Shown: positions 38,395-39,070 of the stretch, piece after piece | How the letters are laid out: each line of letters begins with the position of its first letter | How positions within the stretch are numbered: the stretch's first letter is position 1 | From: Betaproteobacteria bacterium | GTDB lineage: Bacteria > Pseudomonadota > Gammaproteobacteria > Burkholderiales > Methylophilaceae | NCBI GenBank assembly: GCA_022599515.1 | Contig: JAHZMC010000084.1 | Location: forward strand, 1-39,070 | Reading direction: 5' to 3' | DNA: 39,070 bases | The notes under the pieces: model-generated | What the model was told of the DNA's origin: nothing | Databases searched by the model: none | Seen by the model: only the letters and a program-made list of their open reading frames with translations | Made by a program: the position numbers and the translations under genes

Positions 38395-38814
38395 ATGATG
38401 CTAACGCAGAAACTATTTAGACAGATAAGCAGAATCGCACTATTTGCTATTGTCTTTGCGTCGTTCGCGCCTAGCATCTCTCATGCACTTGCGGCCAAAC
38501 AAGGGTTAAATAGCTTTGCGCAAGAAATCTGTACCACAGATGGTCAAAATATCACGATTCAAGTGGTGACTGCCCAAGGTCAACAGTTAGTTGCCGAGCT
38601 TGAGAAAACAATATCCCCAAGCACAGTAATTAGCCACTTTAACCATTGTCTTTTTTGTAGTAATCCAAGTGTCAATGCAACATTACTGCCGCCGCATGCT
38701 TTTATTGTTGCTGTATTAAAAGACCAAGTAGAGCAGTTTGAAGTCTCTGTTGTAACCACAGTTCCAAGCTTTACCGGACTTCCCCCGCCCGCACAGGCAC
38801 CCCCACAACTTTAA
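38395..38814 (+). CDS. Secreted DUF2946-family protein, copy 2
   Basis: A 139-residue exported protein paralogous to the one at 35539. The signal segment ALFAIVFASFAPSISHA is almost the same, and both have an IC...GQ..xIQVVTxQGQQL block. Putative ligands are C46, H81, H84, C85 and C88 (HFNHCLFCS). The Pro-rich C-terminus (GLPPPAQAPPQL) differs. The two copies bracket the copper receptor, which suggests duplication and divergence within one locus. It starts at ATGATG; the first is taken here. Confidence 0.75.
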   Translation: MMLTQKLFRQISRIALFAIVFASFAPSISHALAAKQGLNSFAQEICTTDGQNITIQVVTAQGQQLVAELEKTISPSTVISHFNHCLFCSNPSVNATLLPPHAFIVAVLKDQVEQFEVSVVTTVPSFTGLPPPAQAPPQL

Positions 38815-38916
38815 ATAAACTGAATATATTTTGAGTTAGCTGCTTTTAAGCAAGCTAAAAATTTATCTGTATGCATTTTTTTCGCGTACAAAACAGGTTT
38901 ATTAAAGGTTAATACA

Positions 38917-39070
38917 ATGTTTATATCCAAATTTAAGACGTAATAAAAGCCAAAGCACGCGATATTGATGGTGCAGAGGGTTTTGTGTTTGCTTATTTAC
39001 ATAAATGGAGTTTTAACTTTATCAATAAAGATTTACGTGATATTTTAGTGTCATTATTTGCATTAGGTAA
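38917..39070 (+). pseudogene. Start of an apparently frameshifted gene, cut by the window end
   Basis: An ATG at 38917 with AAAGG eight bases upstream opens MFISKFKT and then stops at TAA (38941). One frame over, from 38937, the sequence is open to the window end and reads DVIKAKARDIDGAEGFVF, then AYLHKWSFNFINKDLRD, then ILVSLFALG. If the AA at 38935-38936 were AAA, the two would join as MFISKFKDVIKAKARD. This suggests a one-base deletion in an A run or a sequencing error. The end looks like the beginning of a membrane helix. I do not recognise the family. Confidence 0.45.

Overview
The window is a piece of chromosome from a moderately AT-rich betaproteobacterium, most likely a methylotroph of the Methylophilaceae (Methylotenera or Methylophilus type). 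This placement is inferred from gene content and gene order: TPR protein/L,D-transpeptidase/ppiA/ppiB/lpxH divergent from cysS; pilD-coaE-zapD-yacG; ispB divergent from rplU-rpmA-obgE-proB; and rpsT divergent from murJ-ribF-ileS-lspA. No database search was possible. I see no tRNA, rRNA, CRISPR array, prophage or insertion sequence.

Layout. 1-2.3 kb: a DOPA-dioxygenase-like protein and a YccF membrane protein (minus), dinB (plus), and a small glycine-rich membrane peptide (minus). 2.5-5.3 kb: phoB-phoR plus a translationally coupled lipoprotein of unknown function. 5.4-8.9 kb: an oxalate/formate-type MFS carrier, ribH-nusB, then a decayed gene made of the front of a PP2C phosphatase joined to the back of an FHA-domain protein. 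8.9-13.1 kb: an envelope operon (TPR protein, L,D-transpeptidase, two cyclophilins, lpxH). 13.3-17.8 kb, plus strand: cysS, argJ, a DUF815 ATPase and a MutT-ThiE fusion. 17.8-20.8 kb, minus strand: a PCuAC copper lipoprotein, yacG, zapD, coaE and pilD. 21-25.5 kb: an unknown acidic protein, ispB, and the L21/L27/Obg/ProB operon. 25.5-27.6 kb: purE-purK and rpsT. 27.8-34.5 kb: murJ, ribF, ileS, lspA and a sulfite-oxidase-fold molybdoenzyme. 34.5-39 kb: a YedI-family membrane protein, then a putative copper-uptake locus.

Most of the window is housekeeping: riboflavin and flavin synthesis (ribH, ribF), purines (purE, purK), arginine and proline (argJ, proB), tRNA charging (cysS, ileS), ribosomal proteins, and envelope assembly (lpxH, murJ, lspA, ldt). 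The accessory signals are four. (1) A TonB-dependent receptor carries both the CxxxM and HxM copper-ligand motifs of OprC and is flanked by two paralogous secreted DUF2946 Cys/His proteins. (2) A nested inverted-repeat element occurs on both sides of ileS. (3) The PP2C/FHA remnant has an in-frame nonsense codon. (4) L21 and S20 both carry histone-like Ala/Lys tails. The last 150 bases hold the start of a gene that looks frameshifted by one missing A and runs off the window.
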